From Permianibacter sp046297695 (GTDB lineage: Bacteria > Pseudomonadota > Gammaproteobacteria > Enterobacterales > Permianibacteraceae): 64,000 nt of DNA. Positions 52,725-62,336 of this stretch are shown here, one piece after another. The position numbers were made by a program, and so were the translations under genes. The notes under the pieces are model-generated. The model worked only from the letters and a program-made list of their open reading frames with translations. It ran no database searches and had not been told where the DNA came from. The first letter of the stretch is position 1, and the number at the start of each line of letters is the position of its first letter. The stretch is from contig JBKBHF010000019.1 of assembly GCA_046297695.1 (NCBI GenBank), forward strand, positions 8,257-72,256. Reading direction: 5' to 3'.

Positions 52725-53648
52725 ATGCCCGGCCGCATTGTTGAAATCGCGGATGACCGCCGGCATCTGTCGTTGCTGCGCGGCTTTCTGGTTGTTGAGT
52801 CAACAGGACCAGGCAGCGAGGAGCTTGGGCGAGTACCGATGGATGACATTGCTGCAGTCATCGCGAATGCCCACGGCCTCAGCTATACCAACAACCTGCT
52901 TGTTGCACTGGCGGAACGGGGTATACCGTTTGTGCTCTGCGCCGCCAACCATAATGCGGCTGGCTTGTTACTTCCCGTAGAGGGCCACAGCCAGCAAGCG
53001 GGTCGAATGCAGGCCCAGCTGACCGCTTCACGCCCGTTACAGAAACAGCTGTGGGCCAGTCTGGTTCGCGCCAAACTGGCGCAACAGGCTTGGGTATTGG
53101 CGCAAAGCGATAAGCCCACAGCACCGCTGGCCTCATTGATAGCGCGGGTTCGAAGTGGCGACAGCGGAAATGTCGAAGCACAGGCAGCTCAGCGTTACTG
53201 GCCGCTGTTGTTTGGCAGTGCGTTCCGGCGCGACCGTGCTGCCGAGGGCGTAAACAGTCTGTTGAACTACGGCTATACCGTGCTGCGAGCCGCTACCGCA
53301 CGTGCCGTCGTGGCCGCAGGCCTGCACCCGACGCTAGGCATTCACCATCACAATGCCGGCAATGCGATGTGCCTGGTGGACGATCTGATGGAACCTTTCC
53401 GGCCCCTGATCGACCTGACCGTGTGGCAGCTTCAGCAGCAAGGCATCGAATCCGTTGGACCGGAAAGCAAGCGGGCACTCGCTCATGTGCTATACCAAGA
53501 CATAGCAAGTGGCTTGGGACGCACGCCAGTCATGCATGGCATTCAGCAGCTCGCGACCTCCCTGGCCCAGGTGTTTGTCGGTGAGCGAATGGAGCTGGAA
53601 CTGCCCCAGCCGGGCATTCTGGACGACCATGAAGATGACATCAGTTGA
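52725..53648 (+). CDS. cas1: Cas1 integrase, type II-C
   Basis: A 307-residue Cas1. The N-terminal beta domain starts MPGRIVEIADDRRHLSLLRG and contains VPMDDIAAVIANAHGLSYTN. The helical domain has the metal site: Glu151 in SGNVEAQAAQRYWPLLFG, the His cluster of LGIHHHNAGNAMCLVDD (207-209) and Glu223 in LMEPFRPLID. It should insert new spacers together with Cas2. The gene starts 5 nt after the cas9 stop. Confidence 0.96.
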   Translation: MPGRIVEIADDRRHLSLLRGFLVVESTGPGSEELGRVPMDDIAAVIANAHGLSYTNNLLVALAERGIPFVLCAANHNAAGLLLPVEGHSQQAGRMQAQLTASRPLQKQLWASLVRAKLAQQAWVLAQSDKPTAPLASLIARVRSGDSGNVEAQAAQRYWPLLFGSAFRRDRAAEGVNSLLNYGYTVLRAATARAVVAAGLHPTLGIHHHNAGNAMCLVDDLMEPFRPLIDLTVWQLQQQGIESVGPESKRALAHVLYQDIASGLGRTPVMHGIQQLATSLAQVFVGERMELELPQPGILDDHEDDIS

Positions 53649-53674
53649 CGTGACTTATGCTATCGGGATTTCGC

Positions 53675-53983
53675 ATGACGTGGTTGGTCGTAATGTTCGA
53701 CTTGCCGGTGCTGACTAAGCCGGAGCGCAAAGCGGCCACAGAGTTTCGGCTGATGCTGTTAGATCACGGCTTCGAAATGAGTCAGTTCAGCGTCTACATG
53801 CGCTATTGCTACAGCGCCGCACAAGTTGAAACCTTGTGCAAGCGCGTGGAAGAAGCATTGCCCGATGGTGGCCGAGTCAACATCCTGCAGTTCACTGACA
53901 AACAATATGAGCGAATCATTTCTTTTCACGGCGCAGTTAGGCAGCCCAAAAACCGCAACCCCGAGCAATTCAACCTGTTCTGA
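53675..53983 (+). CDS. cas2: Cas2, type II-C
   Basis: About 102 residues. The ATG at 53675 (MTWLVVMFDLPVLTKPERKA) has GGGA 7 nt upstream; an ATG at 53657 in the same frame is less likely. The ferredoxin-like fold is visible: VMFDLPVLT, EFRLMLLDHGFEMSQFSVYM, CKRVEEALPDGGRVNILQFT and KQYERIISFHG. Cas2 dimers bridge Cas1 during spacer capture. It starts 26 nt after the cas1 stop, or 8 nt from the upstream ATG. Confidence 0.93.
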   Translation: MTWLVVMFDLPVLTKPERKAATEFRLMLLDHGFEMSQFSVYMRYCYSAAQVETLCKRVEEALPDGGRVNILQFTDKQYERIISFHGAVRQPKNRNPEQFNLF

Positions 53984-54010
53984 CCTATGGATTTGTTCAC
54001 GAAACTAGGC

Positions 54011-54046
54011 AAAAACCCCATACACAACAAAGAGTTGCATATGGGG
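54011..54046 (-). terminator. Terminator of the minus-strand CRISPR transcript
   Basis: CCCCATA (54016-54022) pairs with TATGGGG (54040-54046), and CAAC with GTTG inside, with a 5-nt loop. On the minus strand five T residues follow. It abuts the first repeat. No T tract follows it on the plus strand, so it should act on transcripts coming from the array. Confidence 0.8.
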
Positions 54047-54047
54047 T

Positions 54048-56391
54048 AGTTTATCAGATTGGGATTTGTGCTCTGGCCGGAACTTTGGCGCTTGTTTCCA
54101 TTCCGGATCGTCTAGTTTATCAGATTGGGATTTGTGCTCTGGCCGGAACTAGTCCATCCAGCGGCGCACGACAGGGCGGAGTTTATCAGATTGGGATTTG
54201 TGCTCTGGCCGGAACGATACCGGCGAACAGAAAAAAGCCCGGCCGAGTTTATCAGATTGGGATTTGTGCTCTGGCCGGAACAGGCAGGTCCGGTCAGAGA
54301 CTACGTTTTCAGTTTATCAGATTGGGATTTGTGCTCTGGCCGGAACAACCCTGCAACCGTCAACATTGATCGCCCCAGTTTATCAGATTGGGATTTGTGC
54401 TCTGGCCGGAACTGGCGACACCAGCGACGAAACCAGCGAGCAAGTTTATCAGATTGGGATTTGTGCTCTGGCCGGAACTCCTGTACGCTATTGCCTGGCA
54501 CGGCATGGAGTTTATCAGATTGGGATTTGTGCTCTGGCCGGAACAACGACGGGACTGTCCAGGTGATACCGAATAGTTTATCAGATTGGGATTTGTGCTC
54601 TGGCCGGAACAGCCACCGCGCTGGCTTTTTGCTTTTCTGGAGTTTATCAGATTGGGATTTGTGCTCTGGCCGGAACACACCGCCGCCAGCAGCGGCGACG
54701 TGATCTAGTTTATCAGATTGGGATTTGTGCTCTGGCCGGAACCCGACCGCCTGCGGCGTGCTGCCGCCATCCAGTTTATCAGATTGGGATTTGTGCTCTG
54801 GCCGGAACAATGCTGGTCGCAAGTATGAACGGCAGCAAAGTTTATCAGATTGGGATTTGTGCTCTGGCCGGAACCAATGGCCCGGCAGGCCGCCCTTCCC
54901 GACGAGTTTATCAGATTGGGATTTGTGCTCTGGCCGGAACCTCCTGAGTCATCCAATTGCGGTACTTTCAAGTTTATCAGATTGGGATTTGTGCTCTGGC
55001 CGGAACGTCTGACCGATAACGGCGCGGAGCGTGCTAAGTTTATCAGATTGGGATTTGTGCTCTGGCCGGAACGTTCCGCGAGTTCATCAGTGGCGCGACT
55101 TTAGTTTATCAGATTGGGATTTGTGCTCTGGCCGGAACCCGCGCCGCCATTTTGGACGAGGCAGAGAAGAGTTTATCAGATTGGGATTTGTGCTCTGGCC
55201 GGAACTGCATGGATGGCTCAGCGGTTTTGGTAATGAGTTTATCAGATTGGGATTTGTGCTCTGGCCGGAACCGCGATCCTATTTATCTGGGGTGGATTAT
55301 CAGTTTATCAGATTGGGATTTGTGCTCTGGCCGGAACAAGAAGGGAGGGCTAAGAATCGTCGTGCTGAGTTTATCAGATTGGGATTTGTGCTCTGGCCGG
55401 AACACCATGCGCAAACTCGGCCAGCGATTGTTCAGTTTATCAGATTGGGATTTGTGCTCTGGCCGGAACCGAAGCTCGTGGCGGTATGCAGGCCATTTCA
55501 GTTTATCAGATTGGGATTTGTGCTCTGGCCGGAACCGAAGCTCGTGGCGGTATGCAGGCCATTTCAGTTTATCAGATTGGGATTTGTGCTCTGGCCGGAA
55601 CGGCAGCCTGCTTGCGGGTCATCCAGTATTTAGTTTATCAGATTGGGATTTGTGCTCTGGCCGGAACACTACCACCGTTTATGGCAAAAGCATCGGAAGT
55701 TTATCAGATTGGGATTTGTGCTCTGGCCGGAACGCGGTGAAGCTGACGGAAGCGGCCGAGGTTAGTTTATCAGATTGGGATTTGTGCTCTGGCCGGAACG
55801 GTGAGCACGCCAACAGCTATCCTTCCGACAGTTTATCAGATTGGGATTTGTGCTCTGGCCGGAACGCCTCCGATGCGCGGCACTCTTGCGCTCCGAGTTT
55901 ATCAGATTGGGATTTGTGCTCTGGCCGGAACGGCTGCCTTGGTCTTCTCTGCCTCGTCCAAGTTTATCAGATTGGGATTTGTGCTCTGGCCGGAACGATG
56001 AATCGAGGCATGTGCAAGTGCGGGAGAGTTTATCAGATTGGGATTTGTGCTCTGGCCGGAACTTGGGCGCTGAACTCACCCCCGGACGCGTTAGTTTATC
56101 AGATTGGGATTTGTGCTCTGGCCGGAACTGAAGCCGACGCCGGTGCCGGAACTGGCAGAGTTTATCAGATTGGGATTTGTGCTCTGGCCGGAACGAGCTG
56201 GTCGACCGCTGGCAGCTGTTCCGAGTTTATCAGATTGGGATTTGTGCTCTGGCCGGAACCGAGGCTCTGGTAATGTGACTTGCGCTGCCAGTTTATCAGA
56301 TTGGGATTTGTGCTCTGGCCGGAACGCACAGTCAGCTCAAGTCGCCATATTGATCAGTTTATCAGATTGGGATTTGTGCTCTGGCCACAAA
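54048..56391 (-). CRISPR. CRISPR array, type II-C, 36 repeats and 35 spacers
   Basis: Repeats are 36 bp, read on the minus strand as starting GTTCCGGCCAGAGC and ending CCAATCTGATAAACT. Thirty-one spacers are 30 nt; those at 54282, 55932 and 56195 are 29 nt and that at 55139 is 31 nt. All repeats look identical except the last (56356-56391), whose outer end reads CACAAA instead of CGGAAC. The spacers at 55470-55499 and 55536-55565 are identical. Minus-strand transcription is supported by three facts: the tracrRNA anti-repeat is readable only on that strand, the repeat ends in an extended -10-like TGATAAACT, and a terminator lies at the cas2 side. Targets of the spacers are unknown. Confidence 0.98.
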
Positions 56392-56485
56392 CAGCAAACT
56401 CTATGGCGGGCTTTTGCTGGCAATTACTCAATAGGGCAAACCCCACATTTTCACTTCCCTGCAATCGCATCTTGGCGCCACTCAG

Positions 56486-57892
56486 TCACCGCACCCGCCG
56501 ATACGCCCCCCACGCCAGCAGCGCCAAGCCAATCAGCAGATACAACGCCACCTGAAGGCTCATGCCGGCCAAGAGCAGTGCGGCGAACAGCGCCGGGGCC
56601 AGGGCTTTGGCGATGAAGTTGGGGCGGGCCAGGCGGCCGAGCAAGGTGCCGACGTTGGCGGGGCCGAAGAGCTCAACCGGTGCGGCGCTGCGCACGACGG
56701 TCATGACGCCGTTGGCCATGCCGTAGAGCGCAGCGAACAGCAAGCCGGTGAGCCACCACGCGGGCATGGTGCTGAGCAGCAGCATGGCGAGCAGCAAACC
56801 GAGCATGGCGAAACTGCCGACGGTGACAGCGCGTACCTGACCGGCGAAGCGCCATTCGAGCAAGCGGCCGAGCACTTGCAGCGGGCCGATGGCAGCGGCG
56901 ATCCACACGGCGTCGGCGGCGGCAAAGCCACGCTGGCCGAGCGCTTCGATGAGAAACACCGACAGCACGGCGAACACCATGGTGGCAGCGGAAAACGCGG
57001 TGGCGAGCCAGAACAGTTTGGCGCGATGTGGCGGCGTGCTGGCTTGTTGAGTTTCGGTTTGCTGGATTTCGGTTTGCTGCGTTTCGGCTGTTTGAATTTC
57101 GTGTTGTCGGGTGTCGTTTTGCAGTGAGTTGTTTTGCACAGGACAGTTCTTCAGAGACTGGTCATTGCCTGACGGCAACACGCCCGCAGCTGGCGCTTCT
57201 TTTGGCAACAGCAGCGCATGCACCGGCACGCCGATCAGCAGATGCAGCACGGCAAACAGCGCAAAAGTTTCGCGCCAGCCGTACTCGCTCAGCACCCGTT
57301 GGCTGAGCGGCCAGAACACGGTGCTGGCAAAGCCGCCGAACAGGGTCAGCACGGTGACGCTGTGGCGATAACGCGCGGGCGCGAGCCGGTGCAGCGCGGC
57401 AAACGCCGGCTCGTACAAGCACAGCGCCATGGCTGCGCCGGCGAGCAGCCAACCGGCGTAGTAACTGAGCACACCGTGACTGAGCGCGAGCAAGGCAAAC
57501 GCCAATGCCGCCAGCACGGAACCGAGCGTGAGCGGCAGCCGGCCGCCGCGCGCGTCGATCCACCGGCCGACGGTGGGCGCGAGCGCGCCCGACAGCAGCA
57601 TGCCGAGCGTGAACGCGCCGAACACGGTCAACTCACTGAAGCCGAGCTCCGCGCGCAGCGGTGCAGCAAGCACTGCCAGGCTGTAATACAAACTGCCCCA
57701 GCTGAGGATTTGCACCAGCCCGAGCGCCGGCAGCAAACGCGGGAGTTGCACAGGGCTTGCCGAATGCGGCGCCGATACCGCAGCGCTGGCTGCTGCATCG
57801 GCGTTCTCGGTTTTCGTTTTGAGCGCAGGCGTGTTGCGTGCGCTCGTTTCGGCTGGCGCCATGGTGGATGGCCCGGGTCCGGATGCATTCAT
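56486..57892 (-). CDS. MFS transporter
   Basis: A 468-residue transporter with a long polar N-terminus rich in Ala, Ser and Thr (about 45 residues), then 12 helices. Early segments are LVQILSWGSLYYSLAVLAAP, FGAFTLGMLLSGALAPTVGR and WIDARGGRLPLTLGSV. A polar central loop has repeated Gln/Thr units (TETQQASTPP). It is the last gene of a cluster with an ArsR repressor and a cysteine-rich flavoprotein, so a role in metalloid or organoarsenical export is inferred. Confidence 0.85.
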   Translation of the reverse strand: MNASGPGPSTMAPAETSARNTPALKTKTENADAAASAAVSAPHSASPVQLPRLLPALGLVQILSWGSLYYSLAVLAAPLRAELGFSELTVFGAFTLGMLLSGALAPTVGRWIDARGGRLPLTLGSVLAALAFALLALSHGVLSYYAGWLLAGAAMALCLYEPAFAALHRLAPARYRHSVTVLTLFGGFASTVFWPLSQRVLSEYGWRETFALFAVLHLLIGVPVHALLLPKEAPAAGVLPSGNDQSLKNCPVQNNSLQNDTRQHEIQTAETQQTEIQQTETQQASTPPHRAKLFWLATAFSAATMVFAVLSVFLIEALGQRGFAAADAVWIAAAIGPLQVLGRLLEWRFAGQVRAVTVGSFAMLGLLLAMLLLSTMPAWWLTGLLFAALYGMANGVMTVVRSAAPVELFGPANVGTLLGRLARPNFIAKALAPALFAALLLAGMSLQVALYLLIGLALLAWGAYRRVR

Positions 57893-57919
57893 CGCGGTAA
57901 CGCCCTCCTCGCCCGCCGG

Positions 57920-59662
<1,743 letters not shown>

Positions 59663-59719
59663 GATTCACTCCTTGCTGACGGGGCAGCGGTAACGGGTTG
59701 ACACAGCGTTTCCGAAATA

Positions 59720-59734
59720 TCGTTATTCGGCGAA
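59720..59734. promoter_or_regulatory. ArsR-like operator, flavoprotein promoter
   Basis: TCGTTATTCGGCGAA, nearly identical to a site upstream of the arsR gene (TCGTCATTCGACGAA at 60190-60204). It lies upstream of the flavoprotein gene. Confidence 0.65.
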
Positions 59735-59752
59735 ATACGAATTACAGACTTC

Positions 59753-59778
59753 AAAAAAACCCGGCGGTTGTGGCCGGG
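59753..59778 (-). terminator. Intrinsic terminator after the second arsR gene
   Basis: On the minus strand CCCGGC pairs with GCCGGG across a 7-nt loop and is followed by seven T residues. It lies between the arsR stop and the flavoprotein promoter, so the latter needs its own promoter. Confidence 0.85.
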
Positions 59779-59816
59779 GCACAGAGCCGGAGCGTTCTTT
59801 CGATATCGAGCGGAGG

Positions 59817-60152
59817 TTACAGATCACCAATCAGCTGCTTGAGCTCGGCCAAGCGCTCCGGGTTCACGCAGTAGCACATGCGCTGCTCGTCGGCCGAACC
59901 TTCGATGAGGCCTGCCTCTTTCAGGATGCTGACGTGCTGCGAGATGGTCGATGGCGCCAGCGGCAGCACATCGGTCAGCTTGCCGAAATAGCAGGTGCCG
60001 TAGTCGGCCAGATGCTTCAGCAGGGTGACCCGGGCCGGGTGCGCCAGCGCCTTGGCAAGCTGGGCCAACCGCTCGACATCGATCGGTTTGCCGACCGTCG
60101 CGGACGGTGTGCAGGCTGCAGGCGAACAGCTGTTGGGCTTGGCGGTGGACAT
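59817..60152 (-). CDS. ArsR-family metalloregulator
   Basis: A 111-residue ArsR/SmtB protein. The N-terminal extension has Cys9 and Cys14 (NSCSPAACTPS). The winged helix is HPARVTLLKHLADYGTCYFG (Cys54) with LPLAPSTISQHVSILKEAGL and IEGSADEQRMCYCVNPER (Cys93, Cys95). The positions resemble repressors that bind arsenite through N-terminal cysteines plus one in the helix-turn-helix. Operator-like sites lie upstream of this gene and of the flavoprotein gene. Confidence 0.9.
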   Translation of the reverse strand: MSTAKPNSCSPAACTPSATVGKPIDVERLAQLAKALAHPARVTLLKHLADYGTCYFGKLTDVLPLAPSTISQHVSILKEAGLIEGSADEQRMCYCVNPERLAELKQLIGDL

Positions 60153-60189
60153 GGCTTGGCTCGGTCTCGGTTTCTGTCCTGACGCTTAT

Positions 60190-60204
60190 TCGTCATTCGA
60201 CGAA
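60190..60204. promoter_or_regulatory. ArsR-like operator upstream of the second arsR gene
   Basis: TCGTCATTCGACGAA, itself an inverted repeat (TCGTC/GACGA), lies within a longer repeat CTTATTC...GAATAAG. The same core is found at 59720-59734. Confidence 0.7.
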
Positions 60205-60377
60205 CAAAGAATAAGCCTGCCCCCGCCGGGCTGTCAAGCCGGGCTCGCAACAGCAGCCCATCGTCCTACTGCATCGCCCTAGCCCACCGCCCCGCTCAGG
60301 CACCAATGCGCCAGATCGCTGGTGCCGGCTACACTGGCTTTAGCGCCCCCACTGCGACCGGCACCTGCAGGCCATAC

Positions 60378-60470
60378 CCATGACAGCCCCCTATGACAGA
60401 CACCCATGACAGACACCCATGACAGACACCCATGACAGACACCCATGACAGACACCCATGACAGACACCC
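60378..60470 (+). repeat. 13-bp tandem repeat with overlapping start codons
   Basis: Seven units spaced exactly 13 bp, each containing ATGACAGACACCC (the first diverges). ATGs lie at 60380, 60393, 60406, 60419, 60432, 60445 and 60458; the last is the start of the OsmC-like gene. Each ATG opens a 9-codon frame whose TGA overlaps the ATG two units on, so they could form a chain of reinitiation. Confidence 0.95.
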
Positions 60471-60892
60471 CGACCAAACTGCGTTTTGAAGTCTCAGCCC
60501 GCCGGCTCGACGCACACGGCAGCGAAGCACACTGCAAAGACGCCACGCTGATCCTCGACACGGATCTGGCCGGCCGCCGCGATGCCCTGAATCCGGCCGA
60601 GCTGCTGCTGACGGCGCTCGCCGCCTGCATGATCAAAGGCATTGAGCGGGTCACGCCGATGCTGAAATTCCAACTGCGGGGTGTGACGGTGCAGCTGACC
60701 GGCATCCGCCAGGATGTGCCCCCCAAACTGGAATCGATTCGCTACCGCATCCTGCTCGACAGCGACGAATCGGAAGCGCGGCTGGCGCTGCTGCATGAAA
60801 ACGTCAAGAAATACGGCACTGTATTCAACACCGTCGCGCCGGGAACGGATCTCAGCGGCACGCTGGAGCGCAGCAACAGCGGAGCGCACTGA
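60458..60892 (+). CDS. OsmC family protein
   Basis: A 144-residue protein of the OsmC/Ohr fold. The N-terminal strand FEVSARRLDAHGSEAHCKD, the conserved LNPAELLLTALAACMIKGIE (Cys in LAACM) and the tail YGTVFNTVAPGTDLSGTLE are typical. Its first cysteine is at 26 and the second near 57, so a peroxidatic pair like that of Ohr is possible. The start lies inside the 13-bp tandem repeat described separately. Confidence 0.87.
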   Translation: MTDTPTKLRFEVSARRLDAHGSEAHCKDATLILDTDLAGRRDALNPAELLLTALAACMIKGIERVTPMLKFQLRGVTVQLTGIRQDVPPKLESIRYRILLDSDESEARLALLHENVKKYGTVFNTVAPGTDLSGTLERSNSGAH

Positions 60893-61056
60893 ACCGGCAG
60901 GCCCTTTCAATAAGATGTGCGCCTGCACAACCGCCGCCCGCCTGCCGTTACCGTGGCTTGCCACTGGTATCAGCACGTCCCTACGCCGCCACCACACAAA
61001 ACCGTGAACCTTTTCTTCCGTCCGCGCTTCTTTAGGGCAGAACAAGGAGTTTTTGC

Positions 61057-61631
61057 ATGAAGCAAGCGGAGGAAGAGCTGTTGGTGTTGGCGGACAGCAA
61101 GGTAACGAGGCAGCGTTCAATTACCTGTTCCGGCACTACTTCGCACCGCTGCGGCGGTTTGCCTACCAGCTCGGTGCCGATGCCGACAGCGCGCAGGACG
61201 CGGTGCAGGAGGCCTGGATTGGCATTGCCAAATCGCTGCACCGCTTGCAGGACGTGCGCGCCTTCCGCAGCTGGATTTTCCGGGCGGTGCGCTGGAAGGT
61301 ACTGGAACGGGTACGGAATCAGCGGCTGCAGACCGAGCCGCTGGATGAAAAGTTGCACAGCGAATTCTTGCTGCAGGAAGACGCCGGGCATGCCAGCGCA
61401 GAATGCGCTGACCCGGTGAGTCGGCTGGAGCAGGCGATGGCGCAGTTGCCGGCCATCGATCGGCAGGCACTGCATCTTTCTTATCTGCAGGACATGCACA
61501 TCAGCGAAATTGCCATCGCGCTCGAACTGCCGGAAGGCACGGTGAAGTCACGGCTGCACCGCGCCCGGCAAAGTTTGCAAGCGGTGTCGAAAACGGAAAC
61601 TGACGAGGCACACGAGAAGCAAAACCATTAA
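61057..61631 (+). pseudogene. ECF sigma factor gene with apparent N-terminal frameshift
   Basis: The sigma-70 region 2 and 4 pattern is clear: NEAAFNYLFRHYFAPLRRFA, DSAQDAVQEAWIGIAKSLHR, AFRSWIFRAVRWKVLERVRN, AMAQLPAIDRQALHLSYLQD and IAIALELPEGTVKSRLHRAR. A strong AAGGAG at 61044-61049 is 7 nt from the ATG at 61057, whose frame reads MKQAEEELLVLAD, a typical sigma start. The rest of the gene is in another frame. The switch lies near 61090-61095, where one missing base would restore a continuous protein. The main frame alternatively has only a TTG at 61053 with a 3-nt spacing. It is either a real frameshift, a sequencing error, or a rare start. Confidence 0.75.
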
Positions 61632-62001
61632 CATTGATCAACGCATCAAGGCCGAGCTGGAGCGGGAATCGGCAGAAATCGACCGCATTCTCGCGCACGA
61701 CCCCAGCATGACCGGCATGCTGGCCGGTGGCCTCAAAGGCGGTCTCGGCCGCTGGTTCTTGCTCGCCAATCTGGCGGCATTGGCTGTTACCGTTTTCTTT
61801 GTCTGGTGTGGCTATCGCTTCCTTACTGGCGTGCCGGAGCAGCAGCTGTTCTGGGGCGTGCTGTTCTTGCTGGGCGTGCACGTGCAGATCGCCATCAAGC
61901 AATGGCTCTGGCAGGAGATGCAGCGCAATGCGGTGATGCGGGAAGTGAAACGGGTGGAGCTGGCCGTCAGCCGTCTGGCGGACCGGTTGCCTGCCGCCTA
62001 G
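61627..62001 (+). CDS. DUF6768-like small membrane protein
   Basis: About 124 residues if it starts at an ATT at 61627, which overlaps the sigma stop. The frame reads INIDQRIKAELERESAEIDR, then MTGMLAGGLKGGLGRWFLLA, two helices (NLAALAVTVFFVWCGYRFL, QLFWGVLFLLGVHVQIAIK) and QWLWQEMQRNAVMREVKRVE. The N-terminus is conserved in the DUF6768 family, so the ATG at 61708 is probably too late. No ATG or GTG was found in between. It is likely the partner of the upstream sigma factor, possibly its anti-sigma regulator, although this is inferred. Confidence 0.7.
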   Translation: MNIDQRIKAELERESAEIDRILAHDPSMTGMLAGGLKGGLGRWFLLANLAALAVTVFFVWCGYRFLTGVPEQQLFWGVLFLLGVHVQIAIKQWLWQEMQRNAVMREVKRVELAVSRLADRLPAA

Positions 62002-62336
62002 AGTCCCGATTAGACACCTGTACCAACCCGCCACCGGAGTCACTGCGCAAAGGCCGCCCTCCGGTGGCGGCTCCCTGATCTGGGTCGACAAGCGCGCCTT
62101 CAGCCCCTACACTTCGCGCCCCGCATTTGATGATGAGCTGTTGGCTCCCATGCCAATCTGAGTTTGCCCGCCCGTTCTCCTGCTGTTCGGACCGCCTGCC
62201 GCGGTGAGCGGCCGCATCTTTTTTGTCCTTTGTTTTGACTCCTTTAGCGCGCTTTATCGGCAGTGGCTGCCTTGGCGGTGGTTTGTGCCCCCCGGTCGAA
62301 ACGTCGGCGCGTTGAAGTTTGCTTTGGAAATCTGTC
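62002..62336 (+). other. Long leader before the SulP gene, no gene seen
   Basis: The 335-nt gap holds a hairpin GCCGCC...GGCGGC near 62052-62072. A second, short GC stem near 62201-62215 is followed by six T residues at 62219-62224, which looks like a weak terminator or attenuator. No convincing gene was seen. No riboswitch class was recognised. Confidence 0.45.

Noticed and set aside
54085..56616. Long open frames through the CRISPR array, up to 373 codons, on both strands
   Set aside because: The usual repeat-plus-spacer unit is 66 bp, a multiple of three, and the repeat has no stop in several frames. The frames encode only the repeated 12-residue phrase and spacer sequence, so they are artefacts.
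60279..60530. Minus-strand frame with repeated CHGCLSWVSVMG phrases
   Set aside because: It is the reverse reading of the 13-bp tandem repeat and has no start signal.
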